Shown here: one piece after another, positions 41,501 to 52,198 of the stretch
How positions within the stretch are numbered: position 1 is the stretch's first letter
How the letters are laid out: every line of letters starts with the position of its first letter
NCBI GenBank assembly: GCA_016704305.1
Contig: JADJAL010000004.1
Location: 124,001 to 188,000 of the forward strand
DNA: 64,000 nucleotides
Reading direction: 5' to 3'
Origin: Haliea sp.
GTDB lineage: Bacteria; Pseudomonadota; Gammaproteobacteria; Pseudomonadales; Halieaceae
Program-made: the position numbers and the translations under genes
Notes under the pieces: generated by a model
Database searches by the model: none
Seen by the model: only the letters and a program-made list of their open reading frames with translations
Told to the model about the DNA's origin: nothing

Positions 41501-42091
41501 CTAGCGAGTGATGTGGTAAATCGCCGTGGTGGCGAAGAGATTAGGCCATTTGTTGGCCAGCATCGGTTGACGTTTCTTTTCACTGACGACCTCCCTCGCC
41601 AATATATGGATGCCCTTGGCACGGCACAGATCCTCAAAATCCTTAACCGTGCAAAAGTGGATGTTCGGCGTGTTGTACCACGCATACGGCATGAAACTGG
41701 ATACCGGCATGCGACCCTTGAAACCCAGCATCAGGCGGCTGCGCCAGTGGCCGAAGTTGGGGAAGGTGACGATGCCTTCCCGGCCAATGCGCAGCATCTC
41801 CTCCAGCACGCGCTCCGGATAATTCACGGCCTGCAATGCCAAAGCCAGCACGACCGTGTCAAAACTCCGGTCGGGGAAATTAGCCAAACCCTCGTCCATA
41901 TTCTGCTCGACGACATTGATGCCGCGCGCGATTGCCGCGGTAATGTATTTCTGGTCGATCTCCAGGCCGGTGCCGCGAACCTGTCGCTGGTCACGTAGAA
42001 ATTCCAGAAAGAGACCGTCGCCACACCCCAAATCCAATACCCGCGAACCAGGTGCAATCCAGCGCTCAATGTGTGACAGGTCCAGGCGCAT
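41501..42091 (-). CDS. metW: Methionine biosynthesis protein MetW
   Basis: Class I SAM-methyltransferase-like protein that accompanies MetX and may assist homoserine acylation. The 196-residue product has VLDLGCGDGLFLEFLRDQRQ (motif I), GLEIDQKYITAAIARGINVV and WYNTPNIHFCTVKDFEDLC, all typical of MetW. It starts at the metX stop, giving the usual metX-metW operon. Confidence 0.93.
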   Translation of the reverse strand: MRLDLSHIERWIAPGSRVLDLGCGDGLFLEFLRDQRQVRGTGLEIDQKYITAAIARGINVVEQNMDEGLANFPDRSFDTVVLALALQAVNYPERVLEEMLRIGREGIVTFPNFGHWRSRLMLGFKGRMPVSSFMPYAWYNTPNIHFCTVKDFEDLCRAKGIHILAREVVSEKKRQPMLANKWPNLFATTAIYHITR

Positions 42092-43230
42092 CAGCTGTCG
42101 TCCCCCACCCGCAACATATACGCGCGGAATACGTCCAGATAGCGCGGGATGGGCATCAGGAACGCATCGTGACCCTCATTTGCCTCGATTTCCGCATAGG
42201 TCACGGGCCGGTCCGCCGCGAGCAGCGCGTTGACGATTTCGCGCGAACGTTCGGGTGAAAAGCGCCAGTCGGTGGAAAATGAGATCACCAGAAAGCTGCA
42301 CCGCGCATGGCTGAACGCCACGACCGGATCGTTGTCGTATTCCAGCGCCAGGTCGAAGTAATCCAGCGCGCGCGTCATCAGGATATACGTGTTGGCGTCA
42401 AAACTGCCGGAAAACTGGCTGCCCTGATGGCGCAGGTAACTCTGCACCTGGAACTCAGCGTTAGCGGCTTCCCCTTTGCTCAGGCTGCCGGAGCGCAGAT
42501 CGCGCCCGAATTTATTCGCCATCGCATCATCCGATAAATAGGTGATGTGCCCAATCATGCGCGCCAGTGCCAGGCCGCGCGCGGGTACCGTATTTTTTGC
42601 CTGGTAATCGCCCTCCGCAAAGTTCGGGTCGGATTCTATCGCCTGGCGCGCCACCTCATTGAAGGCAAGATTCTGGGCGCTGAGCTTGAGCGCGGCGGCT
42701 ATCACGATGCAGTGCCTGATGCGCTCCGGGTATTCCAGCGACCAGCGCATCGCCTGCATGCCTCCCAGGCTGCCGCCGATCACCGCCGCCCAGCAGGCGA
42801 TGCCCAGATAGTCCGCCAGGCGCGCCTGGCTGTGTACCCAGTCACGCGTTCGAATCGGCGGAAAATCCGGCCCCCAGGGTTTGCCGGTCGCGGGGTTGAT
42901 TGAACTCGGCCCGGTGGACCCGTGGCAGCCACCCAGATTGTTCAGGCAGACGACAAAAAAACGGTTGGTATCAATTGCCTTGCCCGGCCCGATGCACTCG
43001 TCCCACCACCCGGGCTTCTTGTCTTCGGCACTGTGGTAACCCGCAGCGTGATGATGTCCGCTGAGCGCGTGGCAGATCAACACCGCGTTCGAGTGTCGCT
43101 CGTTGAGCGCACCGTAGGTTTCGTATACCAGTTCAAAATAGGGCAGCTCGCGGCCGCAGGTGAGGCTCAGGGCTTCGTCAAAGCGCGCGACTTGCGGAGT
43201 GACTATGCCGACGGAATGCTGCGGGTTCAT
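42091..43230 (-). CDS. metX: Homoserine O-acyltransferase (MetX)
   Basis: First committed step of methionine synthesis. The alpha/beta hydrolase fold has the nucleophile elbow [20 protein letters not shown] near residue 145, and the Asp/His of the triad near the end ([28 protein letters not shown]). Pairing with metW suggests succinyl- rather than acetyl-CoA use in gammaproteobacteria, but this cannot be settled from sequence here. The stop overlaps the metW start. Confidence 0.92.
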   Translation of the reverse strand: MNPQHSVGIVTPQVARFDEALSLTCGRELPYFELVYETYGALNERHSNAVLICHALSGHHHAAGYHSAEDKKPGWWDECIGPGKAIDTNRFFVVCLNNLGGCHGSTGPSSINPATGKPWGPDFPPIRTRDWVHSQARLADYLGIACWAAVIGGSLGGMQAMRWSLEYPERIRHCIVIAAALKLSAQNLAFNEVARQAIESDPNFAEGDYQAKNTVPARGLALARMIGHITYLSDDAMANKFGRDLRSGSLSKGEAANAEFQVQSYLRHQGSQFSGSFDANTYILMTRALDYFDLALEYDNDPVVAFSHARCSFLVISFSTDWRFSPERSREIVNALLAADRPVTYAEIEANEGHDAFLMPIPRYLDVFRAYMLRVGDDS

Positions 43231-43234
43231 GATG

Positions 43235-43822
43235 TCAGCTTAACCAGGGTGCGAATCCCAGCACGCCCACGGCCGCCGCCATGCGTTGAATGATTATTTG
43301 GGCGATGTTGATCAGAATAAAAACGAGGATCGGGGAAAAATCCAGGCCGCCCATCGGCGGCAGCAGTTTGCGCACCGGGGCCATTACCGGTTCCGTGATC
43401 TGGTAGAGCAGAAGGATGGCGGGATGACGATTACCCTGGGCGACCCAACTGAGAATGATCATTGCCAGCAGCGCAAAAAAATACAGTTGCACCAGCAGCG
43501 CCACAACACCCAGTACGCCGCCCGCAAGCAACAGCGTCAACCCGGGAATGCCGCCGAAACGAAGCAGGAAAATGGCGGCGATGCCGACGATCTGCAGCAG
43601 GATTGCCAAACCCAGCGAGGCGATATCAATACCCGCGTAGCCGGGAATCACCCTGCGCAGCGGGACCACCAGAGGGTTGGTGATCTTTACTATGAATTGC
43701 GAGATGGGATTGTAAAAATCGGCGCGTACCACTTGCAGCACGAAGCGCAGTAACATCGCAATCAGGTACAGGCTGAGCAGGGTCTGGATCAGGTAGACCA
43801 GAATTTCATTTACGACGCTCAC
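43235..43822 (-). CDS. yggT: YggT family membrane protein
   Basis: The 195-residue protein has two YggT repeats: [20 protein letters not shown] then [20 protein letters not shown], and [20 protein letters not shown] then [20 protein letters not shown]. It is predicted inner membrane with about five helices. Function unknown, with a link to osmotic or division-site biology in some bacteria. It lies between proC and metX. Confidence 0.9.
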   Translation of the reverse strand: MSVVNEILVYLIQTLLSLYLIAMLLRFVLQVVRADFYNPISQFIVKITNPLVVPLRRVIPGYAGIDIASLGLAILLQIVGIAAIFLLRFGGIPGLTLLLAGGVLGVVALLVQLYFFALLAMIILSWVAQGNRHPAILLLYQITEPVMAPVRKLLPPMGGLDFSPILVFILINIAQIIIQRMAAAVGVLGFAPWLS

Positions 43823-43837
43823 TTCTTTTAGTCTCCC

Positions 43838-44674
43838 CTAACCCATTTCCATGGACATCTCGAGCGCCCGGTCAGCGGCAGCGCGCATTGCCCTGGTCAC
43901 AACATCCCGCAATCCGTCCGCTTCAAAACTCTGTATCGCGCGCTCGGTGGTGCCGCCCGGGCTGGTCACCCGGCGTCGCAGTTCCCCCAGGTCGGTGTCG
44001 CTCTCAAGCGCCATGCGCGCGGCGCCCAAACTGGTTTGCTTGGCAAGCGCCGTGGCTGTATCACGGTGCAAGCCCAGCGCGATGCCGGCGTCGATCATCG
44101 CTTCTGCCAGCAGGAAGAAATAGGCCGGCCCGCTGCCGGACAGCGCAGTGATGGCGTCGAGCTCAGGTTCAGTCTCCACCCAGCAGGTCATACCGACAGC
44201 GGATAAAACACGCTGTGCAAACTGACGTTGTTGGGCGGAGGTGGTGCTGTTCGCAAACAGGCCGCTTGCGCCGCAGCCCAGCAGTGCGGGTGTATTGGGC
44301 ATACAGCGCACAATGGCCGCATCCGGCCCGAGTCGCGCCTGCATGCTGGCGATGGTCACGCCTGCAGCGATAGAAATTACCAGTGAGTGATTGGCCTGCA
44401 CGGCGGCGGCAATACTACCTGCCGCCTCGGCCATGACCTGCGGCTTTACCGCGAGGATAATAATGTCGGCACCCGCCACGGCAGCGGTATTGTCAGTGAA
44501 CAGCGCGACCGGCGCGATAGCGCGCAGGCGCTCCAGGCTGGCCGGATACGGATCTGCCGCGCTGATGCGGTCAGCGGGATGTCCGCTGTCGATCAGGCCG
44601 CCGATAATGCTGCTGGCCATATTGCCAGCGCCGACAAAAGCGATACGCGGTGGAGGAGAGAGTCCGTCTGCCAT
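43838..44674 (-). CDS. proC: Pyrroline-5-carboxylate reductase
   Basis: Last step of proline synthesis, using NAD(P)H. The 278-residue protein has the Rossmann motif AFVGAGNMASSIIGGLIDSG, VRCMPNTPALLGCGASGLFA and the C-terminal signature ALSGSGPAYFFLLAEAMIDA. It is next to yggS, as in most gammaproteobacteria. Confidence 0.95.
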   Translation of the reverse strand: MADGLSPPPRIAFVGAGNMASSIIGGLIDSGHPADRISAADPYPASLERLRAIAPVALFTDNTAAVAGADIIILAVKPQVMAEAAGSIAAAVQANHSLVISIAAGVTIASMQARLGPDAAIVRCMPNTPALLGCGASGLFANSTTSAQQRQFAQRVLSAVGMTCWVETEPELDAITALSGSGPAYFFLLAEAMIDAGIALGLHRDTATALAKQTSLGAARMALESDTDLGELRRRVTSPGGTTERAIQSFEADGLRDVVTRAMRAAADRALEMSMEMG

Positions 44675-44728
44675 AGGTTTACCACGGATAAAATAGTCGT
44701 GCAGTATACACGCCGCGCTCCGCCAAAA

Positions 44729-45421
44729 TCACCTGCCGCGCGGACCGAAAATAGCGGTGCCTGTGCGGATGAGCGTGGCGCCCTCCATGATGGCGGCCTC
44801 CAGGTCGTCTGACATACCCATGGACAACGTATCGAGGTCCGGCGCCAGGGAGCGCAGCCGCGCCAGTGCTTCACGCATCTGCCGGAAAGCTTGCTGTTGT
44901 TGTCCGCTGTCTGCATCGGCGGCGGGTATTGCCATCAGTCCGCGCAAATTAAGGCGCGGAAGTTCAAGGACCGCATGGACCAGCCCCGGCAGTTCCTCGA
45001 GACTTACGCCGGACTTGCTCTCCTCACGCGAAATATTGACCTGCAGGCAGACCTGCAATGGCGGAAGATGCGCGGGTCGCTGTTCGCTGAGGCGCCTGGC
45101 AACCCGCAGCCGATCCACGCTGTGCACCCAGTCGAAATGCGCGGCGATGGCAGCGGTCTTGTTGGACTGGATGGGTCCGACAAAATGCCACACCAGGGGC
45201 AGGTCTTGCAGCGCATGCATTTTCGCCAGCGCTTCCTGCAGGTAGTTTTCTCCAAAATCCGTCAACCCGCACGCATGCGCTGCGCGAATGTCCTCCGCGG
45301 AGCGGGTTTTGCTGATCGCGACGACGTTCACGATACCGGTGCCGAACTGGCTTTTTTCAGCACTGCGCCGTACTCTTTCGAACAGCTTTGCTATATTGTT
45401 GGACAGCTGTAATTCGTTCAT
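44729..45421 (-). CDS. yggS: PLP homeostasis protein YggS
   Basis: Binds pyridoxal phosphate and stabilises cellular vitamin B6 and amino-acid pools. The 230-residue product has VVAISKTRSAEDIRAAHACG with the PLP Lys, FGENYLQEALAKM, HFVGPIQSNK and LRGLMAIP, then SMGMSDDLEAAIMEGATLIR. The ATG at 45421 is preferred to the longer start at 45685, which reads into the divergent pilT promoter. Confidence 0.93.
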   Translation of the reverse strand: MNELQLSNNIAKLFERVRRSAEKSQFGTGIVNVVAISKTRSAEDIRAAHACGLTDFGENYLQEALAKMHALQDLPLVWHFVGPIQSNKTAAIAAHFDWVHSVDRLRVARRLSEQRPAHLPPLQVCLQVNISREESKSGVSLEELPGLVHAVLELPRLNLRGLMAIPAADADSGQQQQAFRQMREALARLRSLAPDLDTLSMGMSDDLEAAIMEGATLIRTGTAIFGPRGR

Positions 45422-45551
45422 GGCGCGGATGTTAGCGGATTCGGGGTCCGGGCGACATGACAATAATGAGGTGGCGGGGCTCACTGCCACGACGATCATC
45501 CTGACCAAGGGAACCGTCGGCGCAACGTGTCGACCGGGGAGAATATACAAC

Positions 45552-46586
45552 ATGGATATAACGGAATTGTTGGCTTTCAGCGCCAAGCAGGGTGCGTCTG
45601 ACCTGCATCTTTCGGCCGGACTGCCACCGATGATTCGCGTCGACGGCGATATTCGCCGTATCAACCTGCCTCCGATGGAACACAAGCAGGTGCATGAGCT
45701 TATCTACGACATCATGAACGATAAGCAACGCAAGGATTACGAAGAGTTCCTGGAAACCGATTTTTCCTTCGAAGTACCCGGAGTCGCCCGTTTCCGCGTC
45801 AATGCGTTCAACCAGAACCGCGGCGCCGGCGGTGTTTTCCGGACCATCCCGTCCAAAGTGCTGACGATGGAAGATCTCGGCATGGGGCAAGTGTTTCGCG
45901 ATATTTCGATGATGCCGCGCGGCCTGGTGCTGGTGACCGGCCCGACCGGATCGGGCAAATCGACCACGCTGGCGGCGATGGTGGATTTCATCAATGACAA
46001 CAAATACGAACACATTCTAACGATCGAAGACCCGATAGAATTCGTACATGAGAGCAAGAAGTGCCTGGTCAACCAGCGGGAAGTGCACCGCGATACGCTG
46101 GGCTTTTCCGAGGCGCTGCGCTCTGCACTGCGGGAGGACCCCGACATCATCCTGGTGGGCGAGATGCGTGACCTGGAAACGATTCGCCTCGCCCTGACGG
46201 CCGCGGAAACAGGTCACCTGGTATTTGGCACGCTGCACACCACGTCTGCAGCCAAGACCATCGACCGCATCATCGACGTATTCCCCGCAGCGGAAAAATC
46301 CATGGTGCGCTCAATGCTGTCGGAATCACTGCAGGCGGTGGTATCGCAAACACTGCTCAAGCGCACCACGGGCGGACGCGTCGCGGCGCACGAAATCATG
46401 CGCGGCACCTCGGCGATACGCAACCTGATCCGGGAAGACAAGGTGGCGCAGATGTATTCCGCCATCCAGACCGGCCACGCATTGGGCATGCAGACCATGG
46501 ACCAATGCCTTGAGGACCTGGTTAGCAAGCGTATTATCACGAAAGAGATAGCGCGCGAAAAAGCCAGGATGCCGGATAATTTCTAG
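45552..46586 (+). CDS. pilT: Type IV pilus retraction ATPase PilT
   Basis: Hexameric ATPase that disassembles the pilus for twitching motility and DNA uptake. The 344-residue protein has Walker A LVTGPTGSGKSTTLAAMVDF, Asp box TIEDPIEFVH, Walker B DPDIILVGEMRDLETI, His box and the AIRNLIREDK retraction motif. The longer in-frame start at 45288 is antisense to yggS and rejected. It diverges from yggS and precedes pilU. Confidence 0.96.
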   Translation: MDITELLAFSAKQGASDLHLSAGLPPMIRVDGDIRRINLPPMEHKQVHELIYDIMNDKQRKDYEEFLETDFSFEVPGVARFRVNAFNQNRGAGGVFRTIPSKVLTMEDLGMGQVFRDISMMPRGLVLVTGPTGSGKSTTLAAMVDFINDNKYEHILTIEDPIEFVHESKKCLVNQREVHRDTLGFSEALRSALREDPDIILVGEMRDLETIRLALTAAETGHLVFGTLHTTSAAKTIDRIIDVFPAAEKSMVRSMLSESLQAVVSQTLLKRTTGGRVAAHEIMRGTSAIRNLIREDKVAQMYSAIQTGHALGMQTMDQCLEDLVSKRIITKEIAREKARMPDNF

Positions 46587-46627
46587 GCACATAGCGCCTT
46601 GCTGACATTCACGGGAGGACCGTCAGT

Positions 46628-47768
46628 ATGAACATCGATAGCTTGCTGGAGCGCATGGTGAAGGAGGGCGCGTCGGATGGTTTCATCACGGCGGACGCTC
46701 CCTCTGAGTATCAAGGTCGACGGCCAGATCTACCCGATAAGCAAGCGTGCATTGACCGAGGACGAGGCTCGGGACATGGTATTTTCCACCATGCGGCAGG
46801 ACCAACAGGTCGATTTCCGCAGGCACCATGAGTGCAATTACGCCATGAGTACTGAAGCACTCGGTCGTTTTCGCGCCAGCGCCTTTGTGCAACGCGGTAA
46901 ATGTGGCATGGTCGTCCGTCGTATTCAGTCGGTCATCCCCACGATAGACGAACTGGGCCTGCCTCCGATTATCAAAGAGCTCGCGATGACCAAGCGCGGG
47001 CTGGTGATTTTTGTTGGCGCCACCGGTACCGGTAAATCGACTTCTCTGGCGGCGATGGTTGATTACCGTAACCACAATAGCCGTGGCCACATCATCAGCA
47101 TTGAAGACCCGATAGAATTCATCCACGAGCATGCGGGCTGCATTGTCACCCAGCGTGAGGTGGGCATGGATACCGAGTCGTTTGACGTCGCGCTGAAAAA
47201 TACCCTGCGCCAGGCGCCGGACGTCATACTGATTGGCGAGGTGCGCGCCGCGGAGACGATGCAGCAAGCGCTTACATTTGCTGAAACAGGCCACCTCTGT
47301 TTGTGTACCCTGCATGCGAATAATGCCAACCAGGCGCTGGACCGGATACAGAGTTTCTTCCCCGCCTCGTTGCACAACCAGGTGTGGATGGACCTGTCGC
47401 TCAACCTCAGGTCGATGGTTGCGCAGCAGTTGCTGCCGCGCAAGGACGGCAAGGGACGCACACCCGTGGTAGAGGTCCTGCTCAACTCTCCTCTCATAGC
47501 GGAATACATTCGCAAGGGTGAGGTCCACCTGATCAAGGAGTTGATGGCCAAGTCCACTGAACTCGGCATGCAGACGCTCGACCAGTCACTCGTCAAGGCC
47601 TACAAGGACGAGCTGATATCCAAGGATGACGCAATCCGCTTCGCCGATTCGGCGAACGATGTGCGCCTGCAAATCAAGATGCTGGACCGGAATGAGATTG
47701 GTTCGGGCGACGACCTGGTGCTCGCTTACGATGAGTACGACCAGGGCGGCCGCTTCCACGGGCGCTAG
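46628..47768 (+). pseudogene. pilU: Type IV pilus accessory retraction ATPase PilU, frameshifted
   Basis: PilT paralogue that assists retraction. MNIDSLLERMVKEGASDGFI is in one frame, then SIKVDGQIYPISKRALTEDE onward in another. The switch is near 46697-46707 (GCTCCCTCTGAG, one base too many). The rest is intact: Walker A IFVGATGTGKSTSLAAMVDY, Walker B APDVILIGEVRAAETM, and TGHLCLCTLHANNANQ. A start at 46677 would lose the first 20 residues. It is in an operon with pilT. Confidence 0.88.
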
Positions 47769-47897
47769 ATATTAAAAGCCCCTGGGCGACACATTGGATC
47801 CCGTTGCTCAAGTATCGATCCGAGTGACGCCTGGCATCGCGGGCTGTACACTTTCATCGCGTCATTTGTCTCGTACCAGCATCCAAGAGTTACTCAT

Positions 47898-48872
47898 ATG
47901 CCAGCAAAGAAGGTAATCCAGCTCGGTTTGGTTGTGCCGTGCTTGAACGAGGAACACGTATTGCCCGGTTCGGCAAGTGCGCTTAAATCGAAGCTGGAAG
48001 CACTTATTGCCCGCGAATTGATAACGAACACTTCGAAAATTTACTTTGTCGATGATGGCAGCACCGACGGCACCTGGGCCACCATAAGTCGCCTGGTGGA
48101 ATCAGACGCGTGCTTTGAGGGAATAAAGCTGACCCGAAATTTTGGCCACCAGTACGCAGTCTACGCCGGCCTGATGCATGCACAGGGAGACGCCCTGATA
48201 TCCATCGATGCTGATCTGCAAGACGATATCAATGCCATTGACGATATGCTGCAGAAATTTCTTGAAGGCAATGAAATTGTGTATGGTGTGCGCGCTGACA
48301 GGGTTAGCGACAATCATCTCAAGCGTTGGACTGCTTCAATACACTACTGGTTGTCGCTCCGTCTCGGCGTTCGTACCATACCCCACCATGCTGATTTTCG
48401 CCTGCTAAGCAGGCGAGCAGTTTCGCTCCTTGGCCAGTATCGGGAGACCAATCTCTATTTGAGGGGCATTGTGCCTTTGCTCGGGCTGCAATCTGCTGAA
48501 GTTTTTTATACGCGTAGTCGCAGGCTTGCCGGCGTGTCCAAATATGGATTCAGAGACATGTTTGGCCTGTCCGTTGAGGGCATTACCTCATTTTCGATTG
48601 TGCCGCTGCGCATCATCTCCATGCTGGGCTTGTTTGTGTTCCTGGCGTCAACCGGATTCGGCCTTTGGGCCCTGTACGCCGCGATAGTTGGCCAGACAAC
48701 GCCCATCCAGGGTTGGGCGCCAACCGGTATACCCATCTATCTGTTAGGAGGCTTACAGATACTGTCGATAGGGGTGGTGGGCGAATACATCGGCAAAACC
48801 TACCTGGAGGTTAAAGGTCGTCCGACCTATTTAATAGAACGCACGATTTCCAAGGCAGTGGAAGGACAGTAA
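47898..48872 (+). CDS. GT2 family polyprenyl-phosphate glycosyltransferase (GtrB/DPM1-like)
   Basis: The 324-residue protein has the GT-A start GLVVPCLNEEHVLPGSASAL, YFVDDGSTDGTW, and the catalytic DXD in LISIDADLQDDINAIDDML. Two C-terminal hydrophobic segments (LRIISMLGLFVFLASTGFGL, GIPIYLLGGLQILSIGVVGE) anchor it, and the tail GKTYLEVKGRPTYLIE is typical of enzymes that charge undecaprenyl phosphate with a sugar. With the GtrA-type protein at 52973 this suggests a flippase-dependent glycosylation system. The sugar is unknown. Confidence 0.88.
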   Translation: MPAKKVIQLGLVVPCLNEEHVLPGSASALKSKLEALIARELITNTSKIYFVDDGSTDGTWATISRLVESDACFEGIKLTRNFGHQYAVYAGLMHAQGDALISIDADLQDDINAIDDMLQKFLEGNEIVYGVRADRVSDNHLKRWTASIHYWLSLRLGVRTIPHHADFRLLSRRAVSLLGQYRETNLYLRGIVPLLGLQSAEVFYTRSRRLAGVSKYGFRDMFGLSVEGITSFSIVPLRIISMLGLFVFLASTGFGLWALYAAIVGQTTPIQGWAPTGIPIYLLGGLQILSIGVVGEYIGKTYLEVKGRPTYLIERTISKAVEGQ

Positions 48873-48972
48873 GCAGCTGCGGCTTCAGTTCACGCATGCC
48901 ATCGTCCGCTATTCGGAAGGTGCTCCAGGGACTGCTTCCAGGACCGGACAGGGTAACTCTGTTTACCAGAGC

Positions 48973-50592
48973 CTAGCGGAATATGAGTCGAAATATTTTG
49001 CGGTACATGTGCCGATACGCGTAAAAAGTACGATTATCAAACACGAGCTTGTTGAGTCCATCCTTGGTGTCTTTTTTGTAGCGGGCGTAAATTGTTTTTA
49101 GCACGCGCTCCGTTTTGGTCTTTTCGATACCGCGCAAAACGTTGAAGATGGTGCCGGCAAATTGCCCCGGGTGGTACAGGATCCGAGTGAGGAGAAAACT
49201 GATATAGGCCTTCTTGCGCACCCAATCCAACTCTTTACTGCCGACTTCATCGTTAAAAGATACGGCTTTGGCCAGGTCGCCTACCGTCAGCAAATCCAGC
49301 CAATCCAGATCTTTGATTTTGTGCTTGCTGGGCTCCCACAGCGGAGTACCGGGTAATGGAATGAAGAGGCCGAAGTTAACCTCGTCAACTCCCACACGCG
49401 CCAGTTCGCGCGCATAGGATATCGTCATTTCCATATCCTCCCGGGTTTCTCCCGGCAACCCAAGCACGAAGTAAGCGGCCACCTTCAGTCCCAGCTTGTG
49501 CGCGGTGGCGCCACAGTCCCGAAGGTGGTCCAGGTCAAAGTCCTTGCCCTTCTGGATAATCTCCTCGAGTACGCGCGGAGAACCACTTTCAGGTGCCAGC
49601 GTTACATGCTCGCAGCCACTTTCTTTCATGGCCCGAAGCATCTCCTCATCGATACGGCTGGCTCTGATGCCGTTTGGCGTTTGCCAGGTTATGTCCAACT
49701 TTCGGCGTTTTATTTCGTTGCAGATTTCAATCAGTCGCTTTACGTTGATGGTCATGTTGTCATCTTCAAAATGGAACTCGCGGATATTCCATTTTTCGAT
49801 GCAATACTCGATTTCATCTGCGACATCAATTGCGCTGCGCGACACCCAGCGTGTTTTTCGCGATGCACAGAAGGTGCAGCCGTAGGGACAGCCGCGGGAA
49901 CTGATCATGGAGGTCCATCGGCCATTGGAATACCCGTGTGACTCCTGGGCTTCGATGTAGTTTTCCATCGGCAGCAAGTGCCGAGCAGGAAATGGGATAT
50001 TGTCGCTGTCGAGCTTGGTATTGCGCTCCAATTTCTCCGTCCCCATCTGGCAGGTTCCGCTGTCATCGATGTAGGCGAGGTTGCTGATATCGCTACCGAC
50101 ATTACTCTGGGCCAGCAAGTCGTTGTGCAGCAGCTTTTGGCACAGGTGAAGGAACGGATTTTCCCCCTCGCCAAGCACGACAAAGTCGACCAGGTCGCGA
50201 TCTTCAGCAAGGATTTCAGCGTAGAGTGCGCTGGGATGCGGGCCACCCAGCACGATTTTGATATCCGTTCGTAAAGCCCTGATCTGCCTGCAAAGCTCTT
50301 GCACGACAGGGTATGCGAAGGAAAACAGGTTGGAGATGCCGACTATTTTCACCTCCTCATCGAGGCGCGCCACAATATCACTGAAACTCAACCCGCGTAC
50401 GAAGGTTTCCTTTGCGAAGGGATTAATGGTGCCGGGCGCCAGGCCCACCGCATCGATGATATCGACAGCGATATGATTTTTTTCCAGGACTGCTGCGATG
50501 TACGCAATGCCCAGGGGAGGGGTGATGCCGCTTGCCACCTGGTTTTTGGTGAACACCTGAGGCGGGTTGATCAAGATAACCTGGGGGTTCAT
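48973..50592 (-). CDS. B12-binding domain radical SAM protein
   Basis: The 539-residue protein has an N-terminal cobalamin-binding-like Rossmann domain (VILINPPQVFTKNQ, PPLGIAYIAAVLEKNHIAVD, KIVLGGPHPSALYAEIL) and a radical SAM barrel with CX3CX2C at residues 235-242 (SSRGCPYGCTFCASRK), then FHFEDDNMTINVKRLIEICN and PLPGTPLWEP. Such class B enzymes often methylate unreactive carbons or modify lipids and natural products. The substrate is unknown. It is on the opposite strand to its neighbours in the pilU-ruvX island. Confidence 0.88.
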   Translation of the reverse strand: MNPQVILINPPQVFTKNQVASGITPPLGIAYIAAVLEKNHIAVDIIDAVGLAPGTINPFAKETFVRGLSFSDIVARLDEEVKIVGISNLFSFAYPVVQELCRQIRALRTDIKIVLGGPHPSALYAEILAEDRDLVDFVVLGEGENPFLHLCQKLLHNDLLAQSNVGSDISNLAYIDDSGTCQMGTEKLERNTKLDSDNIPFPARHLLPMENYIEAQESHGYSNGRWTSMISSRGCPYGCTFCASRKTRWVSRSAIDVADEIEYCIEKWNIREFHFEDDNMTINVKRLIEICNEIKRRKLDITWQTPNGIRASRIDEEMLRAMKESGCEHVTLAPESGSPRVLEEIIQKGKDFDLDHLRDCGATAHKLGLKVAAYFVLGLPGETREDMEMTISYARELARVGVDEVNFGLFIPLPGTPLWEPSKHKIKDLDWLDLLTVGDLAKAVSFNDEVGSKELDWVRKKAYISFLLTRILYHPGQFAGTIFNVLRGIEKTKTERVLKTIYARYKKDTKDGLNKLVFDNRTFYAYRHMYRKIFRLIFR

Positions 50593-51265
50593 GTATTGCG
50601 GCCTGGCAGAAACATAGCGGGTAACCCGTTCGAGTATCGAAAGTCCCTAAAAATAAAGGTGTTTTTACAGCGTATGTATAAAAATTATAGGAGTATTTGG
50701 CTGCATTGTATACTTAATGACCGGTGTTGCTCAGGCAGTTTCCGAGACAATAGTCATACCTTTTTTAAAAAAACTGGCTTTCGCCGTGTCATTGCGCATC
50801 GTCGGGCTCGGGATTCTGGCATAACGACAAGCAACTTTTCATAGCATTGCCCAACCCCGTGGCGACCTGCCTGTCTGTCGCAAAAACCTGTCGCCATTCA
50901 GCCAGGCGAGCCAGCTTCTTTTGTCAGCGTATTGGCGTTACCCTCCATACTTTGCCCTGTGGTCTGCAGGATGCTTAATATCCACACACCCAACGTTGTA
51001 TAGTTGGCAGGGTCTCGCGGTCCCTCCCGACAAATTGGGTTGTGGAGCATAACCGAATCTTTAGACGCTGTTCTCAATTTGAACGAGTGGGCTCAAGGGA
51101 CGAATACCCGGTGGCATATTATCGCGGTCCCGGACTTCGCAGCGGTACTGTCGCTTTAAGCACGATTAATGTGAGCCTGCGGCCAGCGGCCGCCATAGCA
51201 GCGCTGGGGAATATGCTGGCGGATTGAAATTGAACGTAGCCTTACGCTGTGATTGGAGTTGATAG
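50593..51265. other. Gene-free, locally A+T-rich spacer in the island
   Basis: No ORF here resembles a protein. The left part (50640-50700) is A+T-rich and probably carries the promoter of the leftward radical SAM gene. The right part should hold the promoter of the methyltransferase at 51266. I see no terminator, tRNA or repeat, though GCGGCCAGCGGCCGC near 51180 is a short GC palindrome. Confidence 0.5.
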
Positions 51266-52096
51266 ATGTCTTCCCTAGATGAAAGGACCATTCAGGATTT
51301 TGATAATCAGTGGTCACGTTACGATGACAACGAAGGTTGGTATGGATCGCTGGCGCTTTTTTCAGACATTATTTCGCCACTGATGAGTACCGACGACCTC
51401 AAAGGAAAGCGCGTCGTTGATATCGGCAGTGGCACCGGCCGGATAGTTGGAATGTTGCTTGAGTCGGGCGCAGCGCACGTCTACGCGGTAGAGCCTGCCG
51501 CACGTGCTTTCGAGAAGCTAAAAAGCAACGTCAAGTCGATGGCAAGAGGAAGGGATGTCACACCGCTGAATAAACGGGGAGACGAGTGGTCTATCGAAGC
51601 GCCTGTTGATCTGGTTATTTCTATCGGAGTAATCGAATTCATCAGCGATCCGGGACCAACCGTGAAGCGATGTTTTGACGCATTAAAACCCGGCGGTGAA
51701 ATCTTCTTTTGGTTGTGCAGCCACGAGGGGAATGAGTTATATCTGGCATTGGTGCAACCACTGAGAAAGTTCACGACCTTCCTGCCCCACTTTTTGCTGG
51801 TCTCTGTAGTGCAAATACTCTACTGGGCACTCTGTGCATATCGAATGCTGGGCAAGCTGATACCTCTGCCGTTAATGCGGTACCTGGACAAGGTTTGGTG
51901 GCCTATGTCCGCCCGTAAGAGACGGCTTGTCATCTATGACCAGTTGAACCCTACCTATTTGAAGTATTACAAAAAGCATGAGGCCATTGCCCTGCTGGAG
52001 GCAGCCGGATTCCAGGATATCGAAATTCATCATCGACACGGTTACAGTTGGAGTGTCAAAGGCAGAAAGGCGCACTCGGTGCTTGGTAGTAACTAA
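51266..52096 (+). CDS. Class I SAM-dependent methyltransferase
   Basis: The 276-residue protein has motif I KRVVDIGSGTGRIVGMLLES near residue 50, the acidic loop VYAVEPAARAFEKLKSNV, and VDLVISIGVIEFISDPGPTV. A hydrophobic stretch (FLLVSVVQILYWALCAYRML, residues about 173-192) suggests membrane association. The substrate is unknown. It is the first of three rightward genes in the island. Confidence 0.82.
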   Translation: MSSLDERTIQDFDNQWSRYDDNEGWYGSLALFSDIISPLMSTDDLKGKRVVDIGSGTGRIVGMLLESGAAHVYAVEPAARAFEKLKSNVKSMARGRDVTPLNKRGDEWSIEAPVDLVISIGVIEFISDPGPTVKRCFDALKPGGEIFFWLCSHEGNELYLALVQPLRKFTTFLPHFLLVSVVQILYWALCAYRMLGKLIPLPLMRYLDKVWWPMSARKRRLVIYDQLNPTYLKYYKKHEAIALLEAAGFQDIEIHHRHGYSWSVKGRKAHSVLGSN

Positions 52097-52198
52097 CCGG
52101 CTTTCGCCTACTGACCAAAAGAAGGGCAATTTCCAGAATTATTGGATGCTGCATTTTCCAAACTGCGATTTGCATGATAGAGACCGCGTCACAATCCC

